Of a stretch of 64,000 nt of DNA, positions 25,144-33,150 are shown piece by piece. The position numbers and the translations under genes are program-made. This DNA is from CAYRJD01 sp965247395 (lineage in GTDB: Bacteria; Actinomycetota; Acidimicrobiia; Acidimicrobiales; Poriferisodalaceae). Under the pieces are notes generated by a model. The model was not told the DNA's origin. It was given only the letters and a program-made list of their open reading frames with translations, and ran no database searches. Every line of letters begins with the position of its first letter. Position 1 is the stretch's first letter. The stretch spans positions 930,001-994,000 of the forward strand of contig OZ252012.1 of NCBI GenBank assembly GCA_965247395.1, given 5' to 3'.

Positions 25144-26172
25144 ATGTCTCGCAACTATGTCGTGCATGGTGCCGGTGCCATTGGCTCGGTTGTAGCGGCA
25201 CGACTAAGTCAAGCTGGCAAAGCGGTTTCGCTGATAGCTCGCGGTGAGCATCTCTCAGAGCTAGCCAAAAGTGGTCTGCGCATCGATGGTTTCACTCAGG
25301 GTGTGTTCAAGCTGCCCGCAGCCAGTGACGCACACAGCCTGAACGTTGACGAAAACACGATCGTCATTCTCGCTATGAAGACGCAAGACACCTTTGCTGC
25401 GGTTAAGGCACATTCCGATCTGTATCGAGATCTCCCGGTCTTGTGCTTTCAGAACGGCGTGAGTAACGAGGAGTGGCTTAGCGATAACGGTTTCAACGCT
25501 TACGGAGTAATGGTGCGTATCGGTGCTCGCATTGACCGACCAGGCGTTGTGACCCACACCGGGGCGCGTCACGCCGCGGTGGGCTGTTGGCCTAGCGGCA
25601 CCGATGAACTTTGTGAGGTGGTGGTAGTGGATCTGCTTGCCGGCGAGCTTGATGCCGTGCTTGAGCCACAGGTGGGAGCCTCGAAATGGGGCAAGCTGGT
25701 AATAAATCTTGTCAACGCCTACCTAGCTTTGACCGACCAGACTGTGCAGGCGGCTTATCTAGACAACAACGTGCGAGCACTTATCGCTGACCTAGAGCAG
25801 GAAGCCCTTGGAGTGCTAGCGGCAGCAAAAATCGAAGTACTCATCGATGGTTCGACCGATCTGGCCGAGCGAATTAGCAAATTGCGCCAGCCGTTGAAGA
25901 AGTCGGCAGCCGCAACAGATACGAAGCAAACACAACGGCTGGAGTTTTATCCCAGCACTTGGCAAGACTTGCGCGCCGGGCGGCGCCGCGTCGAGGTGGA
26001 TCATTTCAACGGGCGAATCGTTGAACTGGGTAGGCAGTTTGGTGTTGCAACACCTCTGAATGAGGTTCTAAGCGAGCTTTGCAACGAAGCCGCCGACAAG
26101 CAGCTAGGGCCGGGAACCGAAACTGAGGCCTCTATTCGGGCGGCTGCGGCTGGTGCCCGGGGCGGGATTTGA
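25144..26172 (+). CDS. panE: 2-dehydropantoate 2-reductase family protein
   Basis: A 342-residue ketopantoate reductase-type enzyme (NADPH-dependent reduction of 2-dehydropantoate in pantothenate synthesis). The N-terminal Rossmann motif GAGAIGS, the FQNGV segment with the catalytic-site Asn, and KWGKLVINLVNAYLALT with the conserved Lys are present, and the C-terminal helical domain contains RRRVEVDHFNGRIVELG. It is divergent from ino1. ATG 25144 has GATTAT 6 bases upstream. The last 22 bases, encoding Ala-Gly-rich residues, overlap the 3' end of tRNA-Leu on the other strand. Paralogues act on other 2-keto acids, so the substrate is not certain. Confidence 0.85.
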   Translation: MSRNYVVHGAGAIGSVVAARLSQAGKAVSLIARGEHLSELAKSGLRIDGFTQGVFKLPAASDAHSLNVDENTIVILAMKTQDTFAAVKAHSDLYRDLPVLCFQNGVSNEEWLSDNGFNAYGVMVRIGARIDRPGVVTHTGARHAAVGCWPSGTDELCEVVVVDLLAGELDAVLEPQVGASKWGKLVINLVNAYLALTDQTVQAAYLDNNVRALIADLEQEALGVLAAAKIEVLIDGSTDLAERISKLRQPLKKSAAATDTKQTQRLEFYPSTWQDLRAGRRRVEVDHFNGRIVELGRQFGVATPLNEVLSELCNEAADKQLGPGTETEASIRAAAAGARGGI

Positions 26173-26240
26173 ACCCGCACGTTCCGTTAAGGAACCGAGG
26201 GGTTTAAGCCCTCTGCGTCTGCCGATTCCGCCACCCGGGC
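26151..26240 (-). tRNA. tRNA-Leu (TAA)
   Basis: The reverse strand folds as a class II tRNA: acceptor GCCCGGG (26240-26234) pairs with CCCGGGC (26155-26161). The anticodon arm GAGGG-CTTAAAC-CCCTC gives anticodon TAA. A long variable arm (GGTTCC / GGAACG) and the T arm GCGGG-TTCAAAT-CCCGC follow. CCA is encoded (26151-26153). The end overlaps the convergent panE coding sequence. Confidence 0.96.
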
Positions 26241-26258
26241 GCTACCGCCAATGGCGGT

Positions 26259-26921
26259 TTAGTCGTCTGGCACAAGCGTAGTTAGGGAGCGCCAAAGCTC
26301 CTTGCGTATGGGAGCGGCCTTATCAGCGGGGAGGTTGTTGGCAACGATCACGCCTTCGATGATGTCGGCCTTGATAGCGGCTAACGGTCGGCCCTTTACT
26401 CGCACCGCTACTAAGCAACTTTCGTCGCTTTTGTCGGCAGCTCTGGTGCGGTCATCTCCGCTAGAGCGAGTATCACCACGGGTGCGAGTAATAGTGCGAT
26501 CGGCTGTCTTATGACGCGGTGGGGTCATGAAGCCCGGTGGCCGCAAACCCAGCGAGCGAGCAGCATCGCCAATGGCTCGTGCCATTTGCCCAAACCGCAC
26601 CGTTGGAGCGGACTGAATCGGACGAATCGCTGCCTCGTGCGCGGCTTCGTGCTTTTCATCGTGCGGTGCAATGTGCCCTGCTTCCTGCCTTATGGCTGCT
26701 TCGTGTTGTGAGAGCACCGATTGTGGGAGCACAGACTTTGGCCGTCGCGTTGAACAGGTTCCAAATGAGTTGAGCGGTCGCCGTCCGGACGAGGCCGTCC
26801 TGTACGCAAGGGTTACCTCTGTTAATCCCGTTTCGCTTGCTGCTTCTACGGTTTCGCTGGCTTGGTCGCTGGCGTGGCTTCGGGTGTGATTTCTGGTTTG
26901 ATCTTTCGCTAGTTGTTGCAT
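26259..26921 (-). CDS. Conserved hypothetical protein with basic linker
   Basis: I do not recognise a named family. The 220-residue protein has a polar, low-complexity N-terminal half rich in Ser, Thr, Arg and His. The C-terminal half looks conserved: FGQMARAIGDAARSLGLRPPGFMTPPR, a basic linker, then CLVAVRVKGRPLAAIKADIIEGVIVANNL. I recall similar RPPGF...AVRVKGRP proteins in acidimicrobial genomes, annotated only as hypothetical. It is divergent from a RecB/Cas4-like nuclease gene with a palindrome in the gap, so a DNA-related role is possible. ATG 26921 gives the full frame. Confidence 0.6.
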   Translation of the reverse strand: MQQLAKDQTRNHTRSHASDQASETVEAASETGLTEVTLAYRTASSGRRPLNSFGTCSTRRPKSVLPQSVLSQHEAAIRQEAGHIAPHDEKHEAAHEAAIRPIQSAPTVRFGQMARAIGDAARSLGLRPPGFMTPPRHKTADRTITRTRGDTRSSGDDRTRAADKSDESCLVAVRVKGRPLAAIKADIIEGVIVANNLPADKAAPIRKELWRSLTTLVPDD

Positions 26922-26931
26922 ATGAAGATGT

Positions 26932-26947
26932 TCTCAGACGCCTGAGA
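26932..26947. promoter_or_regulatory. Inverted repeat TCTCAGACGCCTGAGA
   Basis: Perfect 6-base arms (TCTCAG / CTGAGA) around ACGC, 10 bases upstream of the hypothetical gene start at 26921 and 105 bases upstream of the nuclease gene. Possible operator for the divergent pair; nothing else stands out in the 130-base gap. Confidence 0.4.
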
Positions 26948-27051
26948 CATTCGGACGTGATTGCGCTAAACAAACCAACGAGACCAACAAGCAGAGACCA
27001 GTAAGCACCGACACGTGACGCGCACTACTGGCACGCGATACTGCAAGAGAC

Positions 27052-28092
27052 ATGACCGACACCGGACTAAATCCCGCGCAACAACGCACGCTTAGCGCTA
27101 TTCGGCTAGAAGCCGAAGAACGAATCACTTTCGACGCCAACCTGGCTGAACAGTTACAAGACCAGATCAACGAAGCACTGGCGCAAACAGCAGACCTGCT
27201 TGCCAAACATGGCTCAGACCAGTGGGTGTCCAAAAGCTCCTTGGCCTCGGTCAACGGCTGCGAAGCCAGCTATTTGGCTTCGCAAAAGACTCCTTTCGAA
27301 TACAACCTCGCCACAGCACGTGGAACGGTGGTGCATCGAGGTGTTGAATTTTGGGCTAACCCCGTCGATGCGAAAGACGAAGCCCCTGACTTCATAGGCC
27401 ATGCCATCAACCACTACATCGACCAGGACACCCAAAGCGGCAACAAGCTGGGGCGGTTCTTAGCGGAACTATCTACGGGCGACGAATCGGCACTCGCTAG
27501 CGAATGCATCTCTCTGCTGCAGAGCTTCGTTGACACTTTCCCCGCCGTCCAGCGCAGCTGGAAGCTAGGAGTAGAGGTGCCGCGCAGGCATCTGCTGTGT
27601 GAGGGGAAAATCGTTCTCAATGGCAAGTACGACCTGACACTGGGTGAGCCGGGAAAGATCATCACCACTGGGAGCGCAGCGACCGAAGAAACAGCAGCGT
27701 CGGGAGAAACCGAATCGCAAGCCGAAACCGCAGCGCCAAAGGAAATCGTCACGCCCGGGCGAGTAATCATTGATCTCAAGACCGGCTGGCGTAACCCAAC
27801 CGATTCCGAAGACATGCGCTTCTACGCACTAATAGAAACGTTGGTAACGGGAGTGCCGCCGATGTTGGTAGGCACGTTTTACATCGCCGAAGGACGCGCC
27901 GTAACCGAAAAAGTTGATATGGCGGTGTTAGAGACAGCGCTGCGTCGCACAGTCGATGGAGCTAAACGCCTGGTTGAGTTGGGACTGGGCGATGTTGAGC
28001 CGATCAGACGCGCCGGATCGCGTTGTCTGTGGTGCAGTATCTCCGACGATTGTGAACCTGGCCAAGCCTGGTTAGCGGAGCGCGAGAGCTAG
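27052..28092 (+). CDS. RecB/Cas4-like PD-(D/E)XK nuclease with four-cysteine iron-sulphur signature
   Basis: A 346-residue single-domain PD-(D/E)XK nuclease. Motif I His is in RGTVVHRGVEFW, the acidic residue in GKYDLTL and the D-x-K in IIDLKTGW, followed by an RFYAL segment in the QxxxY position. Cys70, Cys325, Cys328 and Cys334 form the pattern C-xn-C-x2-C-x5-C known from AddB, Cas4 and Dna2, where they hold a 4Fe-4S cluster that ties the two ends of the fold together. A Glu/Ala/Thr-rich insertion lies between the acidic motif and DLK. No cas gene or helicase is near. A role in DNA end processing or repair is inferred. Confidence 0.82.
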   Translation: MTDTGLNPAQQRTLSAIRLEAEERITFDANLAEQLQDQINEALAQTADLLAKHGSDQWVSKSSLASVNGCEASYLASQKTPFEYNLATARGTVVHRGVEFWANPVDAKDEAPDFIGHAINHYIDQDTQSGNKLGRFLAELSTGDESALASECISLLQSFVDTFPAVQRSWKLGVEVPRRHLLCEGKIVLNGKYDLTLGEPGKIITTGSAATEETAASGETESQAETAAPKEIVTPGRVIIDLKTGWRNPTDSEDMRFYALIETLVTGVPPMLVGTFYIAEGRAVTEKVDMAVLETALRRTVDGAKRLVELGLGDVEPIRRAGSRCLWCSISDDCEPGQAWLAERES

Positions 28093-28122
28093 CTATCGCA
28101 GGCGCTATCACTGCGCCAGCGG

Positions 28123-28701
28123 CTATAACTTCGGGTTACTGCAGCGCTGGCGCCACTCTTGAGCGGTGATCGCATAATGAATGTGATCTTCACGGCAGCC
28201 TGCAATCTGCAGATACTCCTGGGCTACACCTTCAGCTCGCAGGCCGAGCTTTTCGACTACGCGACGGCTGGCAGCGTTGCGAGGGATGATTGAAATCTGT
28301 ATTCGATCCAACTTCACCACGTCAAAGCCATAGCCCATCACCCCCAAAACCGCCTCACCGGTAAAACCTTGACCGGCTAGCTCCTCGTCAAGCCAGTAAC
28401 CGATCAGCGCGCTGTTGAATGCTCCTCGCACAACGTTGGAAATGTTGACCTCACCGCACAGGTAGCGCTTGTGCCACATACCAAAGGAAAACCCGGCCCC
28501 CATCTGGCGTTCTCGATCGCGCGCACGGCAACGAGCCGCGAATGCTTGGCGATCTACAGAAGGATCGGCTGCTCCGTTTGGTGGTGCTGGCTCCCACTTG
28601 GTGAGCCAATCACCGCAGCGCAAACGCACTTCGCTCCACTGTTTGAAATCGGCAGGCTTCAACGGACGCAATGTCAGCCGTTCGGTTTGAAGCACAGTCA
28701 C
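28123..28701 (-). CDS. GNAT acetyltransferase, RimJ/RimL type
   Basis: A 192-residue N-acetyltransferase. ERLTLRPLKPADFKQW opens the fold as in RimJ/RimL ribosomal-protein acetyltransferases, and YWLDEELAGQGFTGEAV followed by NAASRRVVEKLGLRAEG carry the acetyl-CoA binding loop and the characteristic N-xxS segment. The frame opens at a TTG (28722), but TAGTCT lies exactly 7 bases before GTG 28701, and starting there places the first strand at the N-terminus as usual. The target could be ribosomal protein S5 or another N-terminal amine. It converges with the nuclease gene. Confidence 0.85.
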   Translation of the reverse strand: MTVLQTERLTLRPLKPADFKQWSEVRLRCGDWLTKWEPAPPNGAADPSVDRQAFAARCRARDRERQMGAGFSFGMWHKRYLCGEVNISNVVRGAFNSALIGYWLDEELAGQGFTGEAVLGVMGYGFDVVKLDRIQISIIPRNAASRRVVEKLGLRAEGVAQEYLQIAGCREDHIHYAITAQEWRQRCSNPKL

Positions 28702-28708
28702 CTGCCGC

Positions 28709-28714
28709 AGACTA
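28709..28714 (-). promoter_or_regulatory. -10-like box TAGTCT of the GNAT gene
   Basis: TAGTCT 7 bases before GTG 28701. It would lie inside the coding sequence if the upstream TTG were the start, which supports the later start. Confidence 0.45.
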
Positions 28715-28734
28715 CGCGGCAACGTTCGTGAGTT

Positions 28735-29847
28735 CTACGCCAACAGGTCAATCGCGACGCCATCCAGCAGATCATGGTGTCGGACACGGCATCGATCAAA
28801 TTCCCAATGGCGCATGATGGCCACGGCGATGCAGCATCCCGCGACGATCACCGGTGCTCTTTCACTCGCCAGGCCTGGGTTGCGTATTCGTTGGGCAAGC
28901 GGTTCGGTCGCCAGCGTGCGAAACACGTCTTCGGCGGCTGCACGCTTAAGCACGAAATTATCAATCGCACTCGGGTCGTATTGAGCTAGGCCGAGTTCAA
29001 CAGCAGCCATCGTTGTGATGGTGCCAGCCACGCCTATTAGCTGATTCGCTTTGCGAACGAGAGGAAGTTCCCGGTCAATGTCGTCTAGGTACTGGCGGGT
29101 AACGGTGATGACCGCTGATAGTTCTTCTGGCTTAGGTGGATCGCTGTGGAGGTATTGCTCGGTGAAACGAACCGAGCCCAGTGGTAGCGACCACCAGTCA
29201 AGAATTTCCGCTGACTGGTAAGCGGGGCCGGTGCCGACTGCCGTTCCGTCAAGCGTTTCGCTATCGGGTGTCTTGTTGCTTGGCACGGCTTGGCCAAGCG
29301 TGAATTCGGTGGAGCCGCCGCCGATGTCGATTACCAGCAGGGTTTGAGGGCTGCCCACTGGACTGTCTGCTGGGCCACCTGTTGGAGTCACGGTCGCTAC
29401 CGCGTCCGTTCCATTGCCAACGAGGCTTAGCCCGGTCGTGGCACCGCCGAAACTGAAGCGCGCCTCGTCTTGGCTGCTAAGCAGTTCCACTTGGTAGCCC
29501 AAGCGACTGGTAGCGGCCGCTAAGAACTGTTCGGAGTTGCTTGCTTCGCGCGCAGCGCTGGTGGCAACGGCACGAACCTTGACCGTTCCGTGCTCGGCAA
29601 TGAGCTCTGCGAATTCATCAAGCACGGCCAGCACTCGATCAATGGCGTCGGGTTGTAGCTGCGCATTGGAGCCTTTTAGCCCACGGCCGAGACCAGTTAT
29701 TCGCTCAATCCGCAGAACTTCGGCTGAGTCACCAGCGGTGATTAACAGCCGGGTGGTGTTGGTGCCACAATCGATTACCGCTACAGGTTTAACGGCCTGA
29801 CTGGCCTCGTTGATGCCGCTGGAACCTGGGCTTGAACTCTGGTTCAC
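28735..29847 (-). CDS. ppx: Ppx/GppA family exopolyphosphatase
   Basis: An ASKHA-fold phosphatase of 370 residues that removes phosphate from polyphosphate or pppGpp. The phosphate-1 loop AVIDCGTNTTRLLI and the phosphate-2 loop VIDIGGGSTEF are clear, and VAGTITTMAAVELGL is the third conserved segment. It has an insertion of Thr/Gly/Pro-rich residues before the second loop. Its GTG start overlaps the stop of the DUF501 gene by four bases (GTGA). DUF501-ppx usually follow eno-ftsB in actinobacteria; here they are separated by the cox-type module. Confidence 0.92.
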   Translation of the reverse strand: MNQSSSPGSSGINEASQAVKPVAVIDCGTNTTRLLITAGDSAEVLRIERITGLGRGLKGSNAQLQPDAIDRVLAVLDEFAELIAEHGTVKVRAVATSAAREASNSEQFLAAATSRLGYQVELLSSQDEARFSFGGATTGLSLVGNGTDAVATVTPTGGPADSPVGSPQTLLVIDIGGGSTEFTLGQAVPSNKTPDSETLDGTAVGTGPAYQSAEILDWWSLPLGSVRFTEQYLHSDPPKPEELSAVITVTRQYLDDIDRELPLVRKANQLIGVAGTITTMAAVELGLAQYDPSAIDNFVLKRAAAEDVFRTLATEPLAQRIRNPGLASERAPVIVAGCCIAVAIMRHWEFDRCRVRHHDLLDGVAIDLLA

Positions 29848-30341
29848 ACCAAGCCCTGCTCGGCTAATTGTCTGGCCGCCCAGTCCCCTACTACGTCTTC
29901 ACCTGTTGCTAAGTAGTGCGCCAGGTGCGCGTGCAGACACTTCACTCCCTTGCGTGTGCCACCAACTCCCCCGGTCGGCAGCGGTCCGGTATGGCCTGGT
30001 TCCACCAGCGCATCACGCTCCTGGGCATAGCGGCAATGCAGTGCAACCAGGTCTTGTTCGCTGACGCTGCGTTCGGCCTCGCGCACCGCCCCGCTGCCTT
30101 CTAAGCGCGAAACGGCTCGGCACAGCTGTGCATCTACCAACCAATACCTCGTGGGCATGGGTCGGCCGTTGGTAGTGAAAGGGGCATTTTGAATAACCAC
30201 CGGTGCGCTAGCGGTATCGCTGACTTTCACTCGAAAATCACCCTCAGGTTCTCGACCTAGCAGCTTGGCAACGGCTGCTATTTGATCCGCTCCCGGCTCA
30301 GCGGGGTTGTCTACGACCGTGTACCGGCCTCGCAGAGTCAT
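29844..30341 (-). CDS. DUF501 domain-containing protein
   Basis: A 165-residue protein of the DUF501 family, whose hallmark C-terminal segment GGVGGTRKGVKCLHAHLAHYL is present, with the conserved Cys and His residues. PTRYWLVDAQL and DLVALHCRYAQERDALV are other family segments. Function is unknown. The gene overlaps ppx by 4 bases and in relatives follows ftsB. ATG 30341 lies about 90 bases after the coxG stop; that gap contains a 9-base GGCGTTAGY duplication and no clear terminator. Confidence 0.9.
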   Translation of the reverse strand: MTLRGRYTVVDNPAEPGADQIAAVAKLLGREPEGDFRVKVSDTASAPVVIQNAPFTTNGRPMPTRYWLVDAQLCRAVSRLEGSGAVREAERSVSEQDLVALHCRYAQERDALVEPGHTGPLPTGGVGGTRKGVKCLHAHLAHYLATGEDVVGDWAARQLAEQGLV

Positions 30342-30434
30342 GCTTTGGGGGTCATCTCTTAACGCTGGAGGATTGTTGCTAACGCCACTAACGCCAAGCG
30401 TTTTAGCGTCTTGCGCAGCCTGAGCGCGCTTTGA

Positions 30435-31142
30435 TTACGCCTGTGCGTCGCGATTGCGACGACGGCGGCGTCTGCGTCTGCGCATTAGCAGCAGCAATAA
30501 CAACCCCAGTGCGTACGGAGCGATTTTCTTGACCAGCGTCGTGTCGGTGTTGGCAAGCAGGTCAACCGGCTCAGGTTCAGGCATGTTGATTTTGCGTGGG
30601 CCGGAACTAGCCGTGTCGTCGCCTGAACTTGAAGCGCTTGAAGAGTTTGCGGCAGCGCTGACCGATTGTGCGCCATCGGCAGAGGGCGTTGCTGTACCGG
30701 TTTCTTCCAGCTTGGCCTCAAGTGATTTTGCAAACTGGTCGATCAACTTTTCTGAGACGCTGGCCATCACTCCACGCCCAAACTGAGCAACCTTGCCGGT
30801 CACCTTCAAAGTGGTTGTGATGGTGATAGCGGTGCCATCGCCGTCGGGTGTCATCTGCGCCTTTATTTCCGCAGCCGCGTTGCCCGCTCCGCGTGAGTCA
30901 CGTCCAGTGGCGGACATGACCAGGGTGTGTGTGTCCTTGTCTTTGGAGATGAACTTGGCGGTGCCTTGATATTGGGCAGTAATTGGGCCGACCTTGATCT
31001 TGATCTGGCCCTTGTATTCGTCACCGTCGACCTCAAGCAGCTGCGCACCTGGCATGCATGGTGCAATGAACTCGATGTCTGTAAATATGTCCCAGGCTTT
31101 ATCGATTGGGACAGCAACACGAACTTCGTTTGTTAGGTCCAT
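30435..31142 (-). CDS. coxG: CoxG-like SRPBCC protein with C-terminal membrane anchor
   Basis: A 235-residue carbon monoxide dehydrogenase subunit G family protein. The N-terminal SRPBCC fold (NEVRVAVPIDKAWDIFTDIE, CMPGAQLLEVDGDEYKGQI, VGPITAQYQGTAKF) is followed by a Ser/Ala-rich linker and a C-terminal helix (APYALGLLLLLLM) ending in a run of Arg. In Oligotropha CoxG is proposed to anchor CO dehydrogenase to the membrane. It overlaps the upstream transferase gene by 10 bases and ends the cox-type module. Confidence 0.9.
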   Translation of the reverse strand: MDLTNEVRVAVPIDKAWDIFTDIEFIAPCMPGAQLLEVDGDEYKGQIKIKVGPITAQYQGTAKFISKDKDTHTLVMSATGRDSRGAGNAAAEIKAQMTPDGDGTAITITTTLKVTGKVAQFGRGVMASVSEKLIDQFAKSLEAKLEETGTATPSADGAQSVSAAANSSSASSSGDDTASSGPRKINMPEPEPVDLLANTDTTLVKKIAPYALGLLLLLLMRRRRRRRRRNRDAQA

Positions 31143-31867
31143 CGCTCTAGATCCTCCACGGTGTCGATGTCGTTAGGAGTGCCCTGGCAGGCTACTGGCA
31201 GGCATAGTTCGTTATGAGAGCGAATTAGCTGACGGGCTCCCTCGTCGCCCGTTTTGGGCAATGACGGCCAGATGGCTTTTTTTAAGCCGACCGGATTACC
31301 GGGAGTTTCGCCGTAAGTAGCGATCGCAATTTGGTGCGGGCCGTCCTGGGCTATGGCGGCGGCTATGTCTAGCCAGGCTTGGGTTTCTATAAAGGGCTGG
31401 TCTGCCAAGCCAACCACGATTGCGTCAAGGCCTAGTTCGGCTGCCCAACCAATGGCGGTTTGCAGTGAGGTAGCTATACCGTCGGCCCAGCGGTCGTTGT
31501 GCAGCACGACCAGACCGTGTTGTAGCCCGTGTGGAGTTGACCCGGTGAGGTCTGGCTTGGTGGAGTCGTTGGTGGAGTCGTTGGTGGAGTTGCGGCTGGA
31601 GTCGCAGTTGGAACCAGGCCAGAGCTCGGCTGCTCTGACTGCACCAGCCACAATCGCCACCTGCTCAAAACCTGCCGCTTGCACTGCGGCTAGAGCATGA
31701 TCAAAAACCCTTAGCTGAGCGCCTGGTCTCGGGGATGTGTTCGGCGCTTTGTTGCCAAGCGGATCTAGGCCACCAAGCGGGGCTAGCAGCTTGTGGGTAC
31801 TACCAACGAAACGGGTACCGCCGCCCGCGGCTAGCAGCACCGCGCCAACGGAGCGTTTGGGTTTCAT
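31133..31867 (-). CDS. Molybdenum cofactor nucleotidyltransferase-like protein (MocA type)
   Basis: A 244-residue GT-A fold nucleotidyltransferase. The N-terminal signature LLAAGGGTRFVGSTHKLLAPLGG and VVGLADQPFI (the metal-binding Asp in place of the second acidic residue) match the MocA/MobA group that transfers CMP or GMP to molybdopterin. Molybdenum hydroxylases such as CO dehydrogenase carry the CMP form, so its position within the cox-type genes fits. An NDSTNDST repeat sits in a loop. It begins 8 bases after the acyl-CoA dehydrogenase stop and overlaps coxG. Confidence 0.85.
   Translation of the reverse strand: MKPKRSVGAVLLAAGGGTRFVGSTHKLLAPLGGLDPLGNKAPNTSPRPGAQLRVFDHALAAVQAAGFEQVAIVAGAVRAAELWPGSNCDSSRNSTNDSTNDSTKPDLTGSTPHGLQHGLVVLHNDRWADGIATSLQTAIGWAAELGLDAIVVGLADQPFIETQAWLDIAAAIAQDGPHQIAIATYGETPGNPVGLKKAIWPSLPKTGDEGARQLIRSHNELCLPVACQGTPNDIDTVEDLERWT
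31557..31592. repeat. 12-base tandem repeat, three units, in the MocA-like gene
   Basis: TTGGTGGAGTCG recurs at 31557-31568, 31569-31580 and, with two changes, 31581-31592. It encodes the Asn-Asp-Ser-Thr repeat in frame. Confidence 0.8.
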
Positions 31868-31875
31868 GGTTGTGC

Positions 31876-33045
31876 TCAGTACGACCGTGGTAGCCCCAGC
31901 ACCTTGGATGAGACGTAGTTCATCACCATCTCTTGGCTGACCGGAGCGATCTTCATCAGCCGGCTCTCACGCCAGTAACGCTCCACGTCGTACTCCTTTG
32001 CGTAGCCGAAGCCGCCGTGAGTTTGCATGGCGCGATCGGCACACTCAAATGCCGCCTCCGACGCCAGGTACTTAGCCAGGTTGGCGTGCTCACCACAGTC
32101 CAGGCCGTTGTCGTAACGCCATGCCGCTTCTCGCACCACTAACTCGGCTGCATGCAGGCGAGCGTGGCTGTCTGCCAACGGAAATGCCAGCCCTTGATTC
32201 TGGCCAATTGGGCGGCCGAAGATGACACGGCTTTTGGCGTAGTCCACAGCACGCTTAAGCGCTACTCGTCCAATTCCTAGCGCTTCGGCGGAAATCAAGA
32301 TCCGCTCCGGGTTCAGCCCGTCAAGGATGTAACGGAAGCCTTCGCCTTCTTCGCCCACCCGACGACTGACAGGCACGCGCAGACCGTCGTATCTGACCTC
32401 ACATGACACCACCGCATTCCTCCCGACCTTAGGAATGGGTGTGATTTCTACGGTTGGGTCTTGCAGATCGACCAGTAGCAAAGTCATGCCCTTCGTGGGG
32501 CTGTCGCATTCTTCCTTAGGTGTGGTCCGCACCAGCAAAAGACAAACGTCGCAATAGGGCGCCTTGGTGGTCCACACCTTGGCACCGTGAATGACGTATT
32601 CGTCGCCGTCGCGTTCCGCTCTTGTACGAATTGACGTGGTGTCGGTGCCGGCATCTGGCTCGGTCACACCGAAAGCAACGTGAATGGTGCCCTTGGCTAC
32701 GCCCGGCAACATCTCTTGGATGAGCTCGGGTGAGCCGTATTTGCGGACAGGTTCCATGCCGAAGATGGACAGATGGATAGCCGAACAGCCGTTCATGGCT
32801 GCGCCGCTGGCTGCCACCTCTTCTAATACCAGCGATGCTTCTGTGATGCCCTGACCACCGCCGCCGAACTCTTCGGGGATCGCTATGCCTATCCAGCCTC
32901 CATCGGCCATGGCGTTGTAGAAATCCCAAGGAAATTCGTGCTGCTCGTCACAATCACGCCAGTAGGCATCGGGAAAGTCGGTGCAGACACGACGAACGCC
33001 CTCACGGATTGCCTGGTGATCTTCGGTTTCGCTTGCGAAGTCCAT
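31876..33045 (-). CDS. Acyl-CoA dehydrogenase
   Basis: A flavoprotein of 389 residues that oxidises acyl-CoA to enoyl-CoA. Family segments include FGVTEPDAGTDTTSIRTRAE, EVRYDGLRVPVSRRVGEEGEGF, FGRPIGQNQGLAFPLAD and MQTHGGFGYAKEYDVERYWRE. The catalytic Glu position in class I enzymes is not certain from reading alone. The frame extends six codons to a TTG; ATG 33045 has TAGCGT 7 bases upstream, in a block nearly identical to that before dapA. It lies between the cox accessory genes on the same strand but probably has its own promoter. Confidence 0.92.
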   Translation of the reverse strand: MDFASETEDHQAIREGVRRVCTDFPDAYWRDCDEQHEFPWDFYNAMADGGWIGIAIPEEFGGGGQGITEASLVLEEVAASGAAMNGCSAIHLSIFGMEPVRKYGSPELIQEMLPGVAKGTIHVAFGVTEPDAGTDTTSIRTRAERDGDEYVIHGAKVWTTKAPYCDVCLLLVRTTPKEECDSPTKGMTLLLVDLQDPTVEITPIPKVGRNAVVSCEVRYDGLRVPVSRRVGEEGEGFRYILDGLNPERILISAEALGIGRVALKRAVDYAKSRVIFGRPIGQNQGLAFPLADSHARLHAAELVVREAAWRYDNGLDCGEHANLAKYLASEAAFECADRAMQTHGGFGYAKEYDVERYWRESRLMKIAPVSQEMVMNYVSSKVLGLPRSY

Positions 33046-33052
33046 GAGCCTG

Positions 33053-33058
33053 ACGCTA
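33053..33058 (-). promoter_or_regulatory. -10-like box TAGCGT of the acyl-CoA dehydrogenase gene
   Basis: TAGCGT 7 bases before ATG 33045, directly preceded by TTGAC, as at dapA. Confidence 0.55.
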
Positions 33059-33150
33059 GTCAATGGTCATGCATCAGTTGGCGGCCAGACGGGCATTAAC
33101 GGCCAACGGTCGTTAGAGAATCGACCCAGCGGTCGCCCGTGATTCTGTCG

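Noticed and set aside
27052..28092. Cas4 of a CRISPR system
   Set aside because: The fold and cysteines fit Cas4, but there is no array or other cas gene, and the protein is longer than usual Cas4; RecB-like nuclease is the safer call.
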